In this document: in pieces, positions 9,265 through 16,965 of the stretch | Numbering within the stretch: the first letter of the stretch is position 1 | Layout of the letters: each line of letters starts with the position of its first letter | The notes under the pieces: model-generated | The model's database searches: none | The model's input: the letters and a program-made list of their open reading frames with translations, nothing else | What the model was told of the DNA's origin: nothing | Program-made: the position numbers and the translations under genes | DNA from: Legionella maioricensis | GTDB lineage: Bacteria; Pseudomonadota; Gammaproteobacteria; Legionellales; Legionellaceae | Reading direction: 5' to 3' | Assembly (NCBI RefSeq): GCF_023618015.1 | Contig: NZ_JAJKBJ010000006.1 | Coordinates: 1 to 64,000, forward strand | DNA: 64,000 nt

Positions 9265-9606
9265 TCAAATACCCCCGGAAAATGTCAAAGCGAATGTAAT
9301 GAGAAATTGCTCATGATATTCATCACAATACTTATCCTGAGGTGCTTCGTATGTTGTAAGATTTAGAAACACATATTCGGTGAGCTTATTTTGATCAAGT
9401 GTACTCACATAAGTGCTGTATAATTTCATTAGCTCATTAGATACTTGCACTACATTAGGAGTAATAGTTTTATTCCTAACACCATTTAAATTACTAGAAC
9501 GATACTTAATATGAATCTCGTTATTCCAACAAATTATATCTTCATGCCTTAATGACAAAGCTAGGCCTTTTTGTATACTATAATTCCAATAAAATCTGAT
9601 GAACAT
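9265..9606 (-). pseudogene. Tyrosine recombinase/integrase fragment
   Basis: The 113-codon frame matches the start of a phage-type integrase catalytic core: a stretch like GLALSLRHEDI, WNNEIHIKYR and NGVRNKT, followed by a helix and VFLNL. The usual catalytic arginine of the first block (GLRIGE) is replaced, and the C-terminal HXXR and tyrosine blocks are absent. Only 23 bases separate its start from the divergent acyltransferase gene, leaving no room for the N-terminal domain. It is probably a remnant of a mobile element. Confidence 0.5.
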
Positions 9607-9629
9607 TTCATTTAGCGACGTAGGGATTT

Positions 9630-10460
9630 ATGACCACTTACATGTTTCCTGGGCAAGGCTCTCAAGTAAAAGGGATGGGGGGGGATTTATTTAGCCAATT
9701 CCCCCAACAAGTAAAACAAGCCAATGAAGTACTCGGATACTCTATAGAAGAGTTATGCATTAATGATCCCGGACAACAATTAGGCAATACCCAATTCACC
9801 CAACCTGCTTTGTATATTATAGAAGCACTCACTTTTCTCGCCAAAAGCAGAGACGCCTTAAAGCCACAATATTGTATCGGACACAGTCTGGGGGAATATT
9901 CTGCTTTATTTGCTGCCGGTGCTTTTGATTTTATTACAGGTTTAAAGCTGGTTAAAAAACGTGGCGAACTCATGGCTCAGGTACGTGGCGGGGGAATGTT
10001 GGCCGTCATTGGTTTACCGCTGGAGCGAATTAAAGGGTTACTCCAGGAAAATGAATTAGATACCATTGATTATGCGAATTTTAATTCAAGCAATCAAATG
10101 GTTATTTCCGGTGTCGCAGAGGATATTAATCGAGCTCAGGACATCCTGGCTACAGAGGCGTCTATGTGTATTCCACTTCGAGTGAGTGGGGCTTTTCATT
10201 CGAGATACATGCAATTAATGGCTAATGAATTTGAACAATTCATCATCCCGTTTGAATTCATGCCTCTGCATACGGAGGTCATCTCTAATGTCACCGCCCG
10301 GCCCTATATTCAAAACACCATTAAAGAATGTTTAGTAAAGCAATTGACGAGTTCGGTACGATGGGCGGAAACCATTAGTTATTTAAAAACTAAAGGGGAG
10401 TCTGAATTTATCGAAATTGGTCCGGGAAGTGTGCTGACCCGCCTAATGAAACAGAATTAA
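9630..10460 (+). CDS. Malonyl-CoA:ACP transacylase-like protein (orphan, trans-AT type)
   Basis: Acyltransferase that loads malonyl units onto acyl carrier protein. The 276-aa protein has MFPGQGSQ, the nucleophile elbow GHSLGEY (catalytic Ser), the oxyanion region GGGMLAVIG, and the catalytic His in GAFHSRYM. The GAFHSRYM form is what I recall from discrete transacylases of trans-AT polyketide systems rather than the housekeeping FabD. No fab or polyketide genes lie nearby, so the partner carrier protein is unknown. It stands alone, convergent with the mavN-like gene. Confidence 0.8.
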   Translation: MTTYMFPGQGSQVKGMGGDLFSQFPQQVKQANEVLGYSIEELCINDPGQQLGNTQFTQPALYIIEALTFLAKSRDALKPQYCIGHSLGEYSALFAAGAFDFITGLKLVKKRGELMAQVRGGGMLAVIGLPLERIKGLLQENELDTIDYANFNSSNQMVISGVAEDINRAQDILATEASMCIPLRVSGAFHSRYMQLMANEFEQFIIPFEFMPLHTEVISNVTARPYIQNTIKECLVKQLTSSVRWAETISYLKTKGESEFIEIGPGSVLTRLMKQN

Positions 10461-10556
10461 TAGGAAAAAATACTAAAGTAGTCTGTGGCAGTCCGCAGGC
10501 TCGAACCCCAGGTTTCACTTCGTTACCCCCTCATCCATTGACTTAAGCCGCTTTCG

Positions 10557-10604
10557 GTCATCCCGAGGAGCTTGCGACGAGGGAGCTTCGTCGCACTGGA
10601 TGAC
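10557..10604. repeat. Palindromic element/bidirectional hairpin
   Basis: GTCATCC at 10557-10563 and GGATGAC at 10598-10604 are exact inverted copies; inside them GCGACGA (10574-10580) and TCGTCGC (10588-10594) form a second arm. It lies between two convergent genes and could terminate both, though it also looks like a dispersed palindrome. Confidence 0.55.
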
Positions 10605-10612
10605 GTTTTCCC

Positions 10613-12601
10613 TTATCTCATTACATTGACGCGTTCAGGCAAATCTTCAATAAACATTTGAGTGCTGGTTTTTGCTGCTTGAGCAAACCACCGATGTTGA
10701 TTATAAACCGGTTGGTTTCTGGCTTGAACCAACGTTTCAGCTAATGTTTCACTTGAGGTACTTGTTCGTATTTTATTTTTTAAAACATCCAGTTCACGTA
10801 CTTTTTCCTCTGCCAACTCAGGATCAACCTGGATGTTCTCAAAATGTTTTGTTTGATATTTTTCGATGAGAAAAACAGCATGTTCTACTGACCACTCTTT
10901 TGAGGGATGTTTTGCTTTAGAAGGTAATTCAACATGCTCTTCTTCTTTGATGCCTCTTTGTTTATTCCAGGCCTCCTGCAGAGAAAGAACTCGTCGCTGA
11001 TGAGTATAGGGGCTTTGTATGGACTCTTCTTTTTGCTTATAGCCTTGAGAACGGTTGAGCGTACTGGCTCCGGAATCCCAGAGTGCCGCCAGTGCATAGA
11101 GCGGTAAAGTAATCGTCTTCAGAACCCACGTAGGGATATCGCCATCGTGAGTGTGACCCTCATCTCCATCCAGATGTTCTTTCAACAACGTTCGAAAATC
11201 ATGAGGATGGGAGTCGTGGGCGGGATGAGCATGGCCTATAAAATAAGGCGCGTCTTCAAATCCCTCACTAATCATAGCCGTTAGCACGGCCACTATTTGC
11301 GGTACTCCAGGCATGCGATCAGAGGTCACGGCAATACTGATTAAGTGCCCTAAAAAAAGTAAGATACGCAGTGGCGTGATGGTTAGTTTTAAAATAAGAC
11401 GAAAAGGGTTTACTATTTGGAGCCAATTTTCAGTGGCCCGCAAATGAGCGAGGCTCTCTGTTATTGCTCTATAAGTTCTTTGGAAGATGTTTTCATTACC
11501 TTGGATTGCCTCATCTATCAAATCCAAGGACTCAGCCGTATTTTGAATATTAAAAAATATGGCGGACAAACCGGTAATGACTGGATTAATTACTCCCATA
11601 ACAAAACTGGGCATTCTCTTCATCCACTCAAACAGGGGGCGAGCATTAGTAGCCACTGTCCACCAGGTGCCCGCGGTACAAATAGTCAGCGCAATAGCTA
11701 ATCCGACAAGCAGAACAGCCATCGTTGTCATAAAGACATTGCGAACGGTTAATCCCTGACTTAAGTCATGCCGTAATCTGTTGTACCATTTAATGACGGT
11801 ATTATTGTTAATTAAGTCTGTAATGGTATTGAAAGTCAGCATGCCATAGGCAACTCCCGCAATTAAAGCCATGGGGACAATCATTATGGGCCAGAAGGCG
11901 AAGGGAATAACGGCCAAAAAGGGGATAACACTAAAGGCTTCTACAATAAGGTAGGTACTGCCAAGCCCCATGAATAGTCCGGCTAAAAGGCTAAATCCTT
12001 TTGCTATATTAAACTTGGATCGGCGCGCCTTAATACGTTCTTGCCACACCTGTTGCCCATGTTGCTCAAGCCAGAACTGTAATTGCTGAGCATAAATGGA
12101 TTCATCCCCGGTTGTTTTATTTTTAGCTGAAAATAATTGCAGGGCAAACCATTTCTCCATGTCCCGTAGTTTTTTTTCTATCTGTTTTTTTTTGTTTTTG
12201 CTTTCTTTATTTAATTCTTTATGACCAAAGGCACTTAATAATTTAAGTTGTTTTTTATAGTCCTTGAAAAACTGAGGGCAATCAGGATCATGAGTGTCTT
12301 CTGGAAAATTCTCCAATAAGTATTCCTTGGCCATGTAGTTTTCAAGATAATTCCTTTTAAACAGTTTCTCTAATGCGCCTTTAATATTCTGTAAATAAAT
12401 TTCACCTTCATAAGCAACTGATAAGCCAAATGCGGCTAATGCGAAAGGTAAGAATGGTGATAGAGCATACATTCCACTTAAGCTTAAACAGCCCAGAATC
12501 AGGCTGGCACCTATGGTAAGCATTCCAACAGTAAAGTGAGAGAGAATCTTTTGAGGAGTTATGGGTTTGTTTTTTGTATTCATTGTAGTATATTTGCCCA
12601 T
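10613..12601 (-). CDS. mavN: Multi-pass membrane protein, MavN/IroT-like iron acquisition effector
   Basis: A large membrane protein with paired hydrophobic segments near residues 20-62, 203-256, 289-312, 330-350 and 405-425. A His/Asp-rich loop at about 457-487 (GHAHPAHDSHPHD, EGHTHDGD) could bind metal. A Fur box lies 31 bases upstream. In L. pneumophila, MavN (IroT) is a Dot/Icm effector that enters the vacuole membrane and supports iron uptake, is Fur-regulated, and as I recall is encoded next to lapA, as here. The length of 662 aa agrees. The start could also be the ATG at 12583; neither has a clear ribosome site. Confidence 0.8.
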   Translation of the reverse strand: MGKYTTMNTKNKPITPQKILSHFTVGMLTIGASLILGCLSLSGMYALSPFLPFALAAFGLSVAYEGEIYLQNIKGALEKLFKRNYLENYMAKEYLLENFPEDTHDPDCPQFFKDYKKQLKLLSAFGHKELNKESKNKKKQIEKKLRDMEKWFALQLFSAKNKTTGDESIYAQQLQFWLEQHGQQVWQERIKARRSKFNIAKGFSLLAGLFMGLGSTYLIVEAFSVIPFLAVIPFAFWPIMIVPMALIAGVAYGMLTFNTITDLINNNTVIKWYNRLRHDLSQGLTVRNVFMTTMAVLLVGLAIALTICTAGTWWTVATNARPLFEWMKRMPSFVMGVINPVITGLSAIFFNIQNTAESLDLIDEAIQGNENIFQRTYRAITESLAHLRATENWLQIVNPFRLILKLTITPLRILLFLGHLISIAVTSDRMPGVPQIVAVLTAMISEGFEDAPYFIGHAHPAHDSHPHDFRTLLKEHLDGDEGHTHDGDIPTWVLKTITLPLYALAALWDSGASTLNRSQGYKQKEESIQSPYTHQRRVLSLQEAWNKQRGIKEEEHVELPSKAKHPSKEWSVEHAVFLIEKYQTKHFENIQVDPELAEEKVRELDVLKNKIRTSTSSETLAETLVQARNQPVYNQHRWFAQAAKTSTQMFIEDLPERVNVMR

Positions 12602-12631
12602 TGATATTGGAAGTAAAACTTTACTCTAAAT

Positions 12632-12650
12632 GAAAATGATTATCAATACC
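12632..12650. promoter_or_regulatory. Fur box between the mavN-like gene and lapA
   Basis: Read on the minus strand, this 19-mer matches the classical Fur consensus GATAATGATAATCATTATC at 16 of 19 positions, including an intact core GATAATCATT. It lies 31 bases from the mavN start and 114 bases before the lapA start. Iron repression of mavN is the likely outcome. Confidence 0.75.
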
Positions 12651-12763
12651 AAAAAGAGCAAAAATAGAACATCAGGGTAATTGTTTTTTCTGGAAAAGTT
12701 TGCTTGCATGATTTTCTTCATCATGTAGGATCGTTAATGATGGCAAATAACTTAGGAGAGGAA

Positions 12764-13969
12764 ATGCATTTAAATCAATGGATGACCTGTGTTACTGCGG
12801 GTCTAATACTTGCGGGTAATTCAGCTTTTGCGGCAAGCCCCACTGTTCATGAACAATTGCAGGTACCGCAGTGTCTGGCAGCCAAGCTCACTAAATCTTA
12901 TGAAATTCTGGCAGAAAACAAGCAATTTAAAATCATCGATGTGCCCTCGACTGATGTAGATAATCTGACTGTTTTAGCCGATCAAGTTAAATGCGGCCAT
13001 TTTGTGAATGTGAGTCATAAATTATCAGGTGTCTCGTTACTGACCAGGCAGCAAGCTGCACAAAACATACTTAAAAAAAGCGGTACTAAATCTCTTAAAG
13101 CAAGCCAATTAAATGCTGAAGTCTATGAGATTAAACATCAGGACGAAGTAAATGCTGCTTTGAAAGAAGTTGTCGCGGATAATATTTGGCAAACTTTAAC
13201 TCATTTAACGACGTATCATAATCGTTCCGCAACTAAAAATACGGGAGTTGAAACCGCTCATTGGCTGAAATCGACCTTTGAAGCCATGGCGATTGAGTAT
13301 GGTCGTGACGATACTGCAACTTTTTTGGTGGACACAGGATGGTATAAACAACCTTCATTAGTGACCGTTATTGGTAAAGATATTAAAGCCCCTGCTATCG
13401 TGATTGGCGCGCACATGGATACCCTGGATGGTCGTATGCCTGGTGCTGGTGATGATGGAAGTGGTTCCTCCAGTATTATGGAAGCAGCACGGGTTTTATT
13501 AGCCTCTCAAACAACTTTTAAGCGTCCTATTTATATTATTTGGTATGCTGCTGAAGAGCGTGGTTTAGTGGGCTCTCAATATGTGGTGCAACATTTTGTT
13601 GAGCACTCCATTCCAGTTAAAGCCGCGATACAGTTTGACATGACCGGCTATCGTGTTGATCCCAAAGATCCTACTATGTGGGTATTTACCGATTATACGC
13701 ATAAAGGTTTGAGTAATTATGTAGCAAAATTAATTGATACTTATATTCATGTACCGGTTGATTATTCCCGTTGCGGATATGGTTGCAGTGACCATGCCTC
13801 CTGGACAGAGGAAGGAATTCCTGCTGCTTTCCCATGTGAATCTAACTTTGAAGATCATAACCCTTATATTCACAGCTCTTCTGATACTATGGATCTGTTA
13901 AGCCTGGAGCATATGACTAACTTTTCCAAGTTAGCTTTGGCTTTTGCAATGGAATTAGCCTCTGAATAA
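12764..13969 (+). CDS. lapA: Secreted leucine aminopeptidase, M28 family
   Basis: Exported zinc aminopeptidase; in Legionella enzymes of this kind are secreted by the type II system. The ATG at 12764 is chosen because AGGAGAGG lies just upstream and it opens a clean signal peptide ending AFAA at residues 21-24; the open frame extends further upstream. Dinuclear zinc site residues are visible: His217 in GAHMDT, Asp230 or Asp231 in GAGDDGSG, Glu264/Glu265 in AAEERG, Asp292 in FDMTGY and His344 in GCSDHASW. A CGYGC pair may form the disulphide seen in Vibrio AAP. The name rests on family and mavN adjacency. Confidence 0.85.
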   Translation: MHLNQWMTCVTAGLILAGNSAFAASPTVHEQLQVPQCLAAKLTKSYEILAENKQFKIIDVPSTDVDNLTVLADQVKCGHFVNVSHKLSGVSLLTRQQAAQNILKKSGTKSLKASQLNAEVYEIKHQDEVNAALKEVVADNIWQTLTHLTTYHNRSATKNTGVETAHWLKSTFEAMAIEYGRDDTATFLVDTGWYKQPSLVTVIGKDIKAPAIVIGAHMDTLDGRMPGAGDDGSGSSSIMEAARVLLASQTTFKRPIYIIWYAAEERGLVGSQYVVQHFVEHSIPVKAAIQFDMTGYRVDPKDPTMWVFTDYTHKGLSNYVAKLIDTYIHVPVDYSRCGYGCSDHASWTEEGIPAAFPCESNFEDHNPYIHSSSDTMDLLSLEHMTNFSKLALAFAMELASE

Positions 13970-13983
13970 TTTTCTTCATATTG

Positions 13984-14016
13984 CCTTGGATCATTTCCAA
14001 TCCAGGGCAGATTTTT
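13984..14016 (+). terminator. Intrinsic terminator after lapA
   Basis: CCTTGGAT (13984-13991) pairs with ATCCAGGG (14000-14007) with one wobble, followed within 5 bases by a T-run (14012-14016). Confidence 0.6.
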
Positions 14017-14053
14017 CTTATATAACTCGTTAAGTTAACAATTATATCTCGCA

Positions 14054-14083
14054 TTGTGCAATATATTGTCTTTGTGATATAAT
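14054..14083 (+). promoter_or_regulatory. Predicted sigma-70 promoter
   Basis: TTGTGC at 14054-14059 and a perfect TATAAT at 14078-14083 are 18 bases apart, placing a start site about 25 bases before the ATG at 14116. Confidence 0.5.
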
Positions 14084-14115
14084 ATTTGTCATTTTTTATT
14101 TTTCAGAGTATATAG

Positions 14116-14763
14116 ATGCAAAACTCAATAATTGAATCGTACGCTGCTTGGCTTAAATCTTATATAAAGAATAAAGATAATAAACTTAGATCCACAGCTC
14201 AAAAGATGTTGAATCATTTGCAAAAAGATATTTCATTAGATGAGTTAATTGATCTGGTTAAGGAAACGCAAGCTCAACAGGGTATTTTTCTTTCTGATGA
14301 TCCGCTAATTCTTAAATTACAAGAGTGGCAAATCAGTTTGAGCAAAAGAAAAGAAACTGTCATAGGGATAAATAGTAAAGCATGGTTTACTAACACGAAA
14401 TTCGATCAAGTTCAGCCATTATTAAATTTAATAGCAGAACTTTTTAATGACCCTCGGTTTTTAATGCATCAACGAGCCCTGTTAATTTTTTCTAATGTGC
14501 AGGAGCCACGACATTTTGGACAAGTACTCTTACATATTATGGAGCAGCCTGTTGTTCTTCAAAATCAAGGTCCTACTGATGAGGGCGTTCTTCTCAGTGA
14601 TGACTATGAAGCCTGCGTGGCGTTGCTAAACAATCATTTGTGTACTTTTGATGAAAAAAATAAATTGAGTTTGGCCGCTAATTCTTTATTGATAAATGTA
14701 ACCGAAATATATAAGGATTTGCATGCTCCCATGGTTAAGTCTAGTTCCTGTAATTTGTTATAA
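14116..14763 (+). CDS. Unknown helical protein ending in a CaaX-like box
   Basis: The 215-aa protein has no signal peptide or membrane segment and is predicted to be mostly helical. The last ten residues read MVKSSSCNLL: Cys212 is followed by N-L-L and the stop, which fits the CaaX rule for prenylation; terminal Leu favours geranylgeranylation. Bacteria lack protein prenyltransferases, but several Legionella effectors use the host enzymes through such boxes. It has its own promoter and is followed 89 bases later by a nitrilase-fold gene on the same strand. No catalytic family was recognised. Confidence 0.6.
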   Translation: MQNSIIESYAAWLKSYIKNKDNKLRSTAQKMLNHLQKDISLDELIDLVKETQAQQGIFLSDDPLILKLQEWQISLSKRKETVIGINSKAWFTNTKFDQVQPLLNLIAELFNDPRFLMHQRALLIFSNVQEPRHFGQVLLHIMEQPVVLQNQGPTDEGVLLSDDYEACVALLNNHLCTFDEKNKLSLAANSLLINVTEIYKDLHAPMVKSSSCNLL

Positions 14764-14852
14764 ACAGTGCAATTTACATTTCTTGTAAAGACGTTCAATT
14801 TGCTTTATCAGTGATGTTGTTTACAATGAATTTATTTGGCAATTGATTTTTT

Positions 14853-15842
14853 ATGTTGGCCCAACATATTTCTGCAGAGCAGGATGCAAATCAGGATAAA
14901 ATAGCTAATCCATTAAATATTAGGGTATTTGCTTTTCAACCCAATGATGATTTTTATTCTTTTCCTTTTGAAAAACGCTTAAAGATCTTGGAGGAGCAGA
15001 TTCTTCTTGCTAAAAAAAGCATGCAGCAAGAGGTAATTTCGGACACCGAGCAGCAGATTAAAAACAGTCATGGTAACGGCAAAAAGTCGGCCAGGTTCTG
15101 GGTTAAGAATAAAATAAATAGTTTTAGTCGCGCATTAAAAGACAAGACCTCAACTGCCGCCTCAGCAAACGCGATACCCTTGCCCCCATCACCGCCTTCT
15201 GCATTGTTTGTAGCTCCTGAGTACCTATTCAAGGATCTTTCAGAGCTTTGTTATAGAAGATATTATACCCAGCAACAAAAAAATGAATTTAAAAATAAAT
15301 TAAAAGAATTATCGATTGGCACGGACATGCTCATTGTTCCCGGAACTATTTGTTGGTATAAGAATGCTAAGTCTGATCCCCATCCTTATTATCGTAATAC
15401 CGCTTATTTTTTCTATCAGGGAGAGGTACAAAAGTACAAAAAAAAACATCCTCATACCAGTTATGATTTTGATTACACCGATGAAGGTTTTTTAAATTTT
15501 ATGGATTTACGGCGCGTTTATTTTAAATCAGGCCAATATGATGATCCGATTAAAGATTTTTTAGGTTGCAAAATTGGGGTTGAGATTTGTTTGGATAGTG
15601 TTTATGGGTCGTTATTTTCTCTTAAAAAAACATTATGTATTCAACTTATTATTGCTGATGGGGCAAAGAATTTTATTCCAGTTAATCAAGAAGGCGTTCT
15701 TTTGATTAAGTTGGAGCGCAATAAAATTGAAACTGAAATTGGTCGGATAAAAATAAATACTGCTGAGAATGATAAAGTAGAATTAGAACCGGCCATTCCC
15801 TTAGAAATAGGGGCAGATTTAACTGGCTTTCAATTTAAATAG
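14853..15842 (+). CDS. Nitrilase/carbon-nitrogen hydrolase superfamily protein
   Basis: The 329-aa protein carries a plausible nitrilase triad in order: Glu123 in VAPEYLF, Lys197 in QKYKKKHPH and Cys246 in IGVEICLDS. IVPGTICWY and NTAYFFYQGE around these match the fold. Unlike common members, it has a basic, polar insert (about residues 50-112) between the first strand and the Glu, including a proline run. The substrate is unknown; such enzymes hydrolyse amides or nitriles. No clear ribosome site precedes the ATG, so the start is uncertain. Cotranscription with the CaaX-ending gene is possible. Confidence 0.7.
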   Translation: MLAQHISAEQDANQDKIANPLNIRVFAFQPNDDFYSFPFEKRLKILEEQILLAKKSMQQEVISDTEQQIKNSHGNGKKSARFWVKNKINSFSRALKDKTSTAASANAIPLPPSPPSALFVAPEYLFKDLSELCYRRYYTQQQKNEFKNKLKELSIGTDMLIVPGTICWYKNAKSDPHPYYRNTAYFFYQGEVQKYKKKHPHTSYDFDYTDEGFLNFMDLRRVYFKSGQYDDPIKDFLGCKIGVEICLDSVYGSLFSLKKTLCIQLIIADGAKNFIPVNQEGVLLIKLERNKIETEIGRIKINTAENDKVELEPAIPLEIGADLTGFQFK

Positions 15843-15966
15843 TAAAGAAAGAAGCTATTTTAAGTTGTTTATTCTTAGTTTTAGTCTTGATTCTTTCTCC
15901 ATTTAATAAAACCTTAATAAATATCGATTATAATAAACGCGATTTGAACTATAAAAGGGCTACTAC

Positions 15967-16392
15967 ATGACACATATCATCCTTAAGCTTGCGGGAACCA
16001 CTGCTAGAGCAGGAGCAACAGCTAGAAGCAATCAAGCGGTAAGCTCCGTTTTTTTTAAACCTTATCAATCTCCAGCAGATTTTCTTTACAGGACTGCCTC
16101 TGTTATTACTGCTCCACTAATTTTCACCGGCTTTTCGGCATTTTTTGCTTTAAAAGCAGGATTTGAAGTATTAAAAGCAATAGGAAGTTTACTACTTTTA
16201 AACACGGCAAGTGCAAAAGAAAATATTAAAGAGGCTGGTGACTCATTGAAAGGTTCAGTATATCTGCTAGTTGTTGCCGTTGTAAGTCCATTTATTAACT
16301 TGGTTGATTTGATTGGTAGCGGAATAAAATCTGTGTTACCCCATTCAAATGCTGAAACAGAAGAAGTGTCTCCTTCACCTAGTTATAATTGA
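15967..16392 (+). CDS. Small membrane protein of unknown function
   Basis: 141 aa with hydrophobic segments at about 43-65, 66-80 and 96-118 and a short polar, proline/serine-rich tail. AAGGG lies 8 bases before the ATG, and TATAAT at 15929-15934 may be its -10 box. The first 30 residues are rich in Ala, Thr and Arg, somewhat amphipathic. No family recognised. It follows the nitrilase-like gene by 124 bases. Confidence 0.6.
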   Translation: MTHIILKLAGTTARAGATARSNQAVSSVFFKPYQSPADFLYRTASVITAPLIFTGFSAFFALKAGFEVLKAIGSLLLLNTASAKENIKEAGDSLKGSVYLLVVAVVSPFINLVDLIGSGIKSVLPHSNAETEEVSPSPSYN

Positions 16393-16736
16393 TTTAGCAA
16401 TATAAATTCTTTCAGTTGAATCAGGATCAAGGCCGTCTCAAAGGTACTTCTGGGTATGGTCTTGATTCTGAAGCAACATAATCAGGCCTTGTATGAATTT
16501 GCCTGTACCTATACCACCTTTCTTTCTTAAGCTTAGCAAACCAAACATCTTGGTTACTCGAGTAAGAGAAAAAAATTTACGCTTATGTGATTTTTAGCTC
16601 ATCATTGATTATAAATGAGCATGCTGTGTAAAAAATATATGGCGTGGTTCAGAAAGTTTGCTATTATTAGGCCAGTGTTAATTGATTAACATTACTGGTT
16701 CCATTTTTTTATAAAATCTAGATAGAGAGTTAAGAT
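16393..16736. other. Intergenic region with one imperfect hairpin
   Basis: Arms of 14 bases at 16421-16434 and 16458-16471 pair at 12 of 14 positions with a 23-base loop; no T-run follows. A shorter imperfect palindrome lies at 16671-16698. No gene was seen. Confidence 0.5.
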
Positions 16737-16931
16737 ATGTTTGACAAAAAATGTAAGGCTAACGAGCTCCCATTAACAGAAGAGTCTCCATTGATAACAG
16801 GTAAAGAGACGCCAACATACTTCACCATGTTTAATCCAAGTAGGAATAGTTTAAATGAATTAACTGGTGAGGATAGTGATAAAGAGAAGTTTGAGCGTCT
16901 TGTGGATGGGCTTAATAGCATAGGCTTGTAG
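16737..16931 (+). CDS. Small hypothetical protein, 64 aa
   Basis: The ATG at 16737 follows GAGAG by about 8 bases. The product is hydrophilic, with many Glu, Asn and Ser, and has no membrane segment. No family recognised. It is convergent with spoVR and ends 35 bases from that gene's stop. It may be a real small gene, but coding evidence is thin. Confidence 0.4.
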   Translation: MFDKKCKANELPLTEESPLITGKETPTYFTMFNPSRNSLNELTGEDSDKEKFERLVDGLNSIGL

Positions 16932-16965
16932 CCAGGTCCGGTTAAAGAGGGGCTGGCTAGAATTT

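Noticed and set aside
9086-9268. Minus-strand frame at the end of the C58-like gene
   Set aside because: It is antisense to a convincing coding region and has no own signals.
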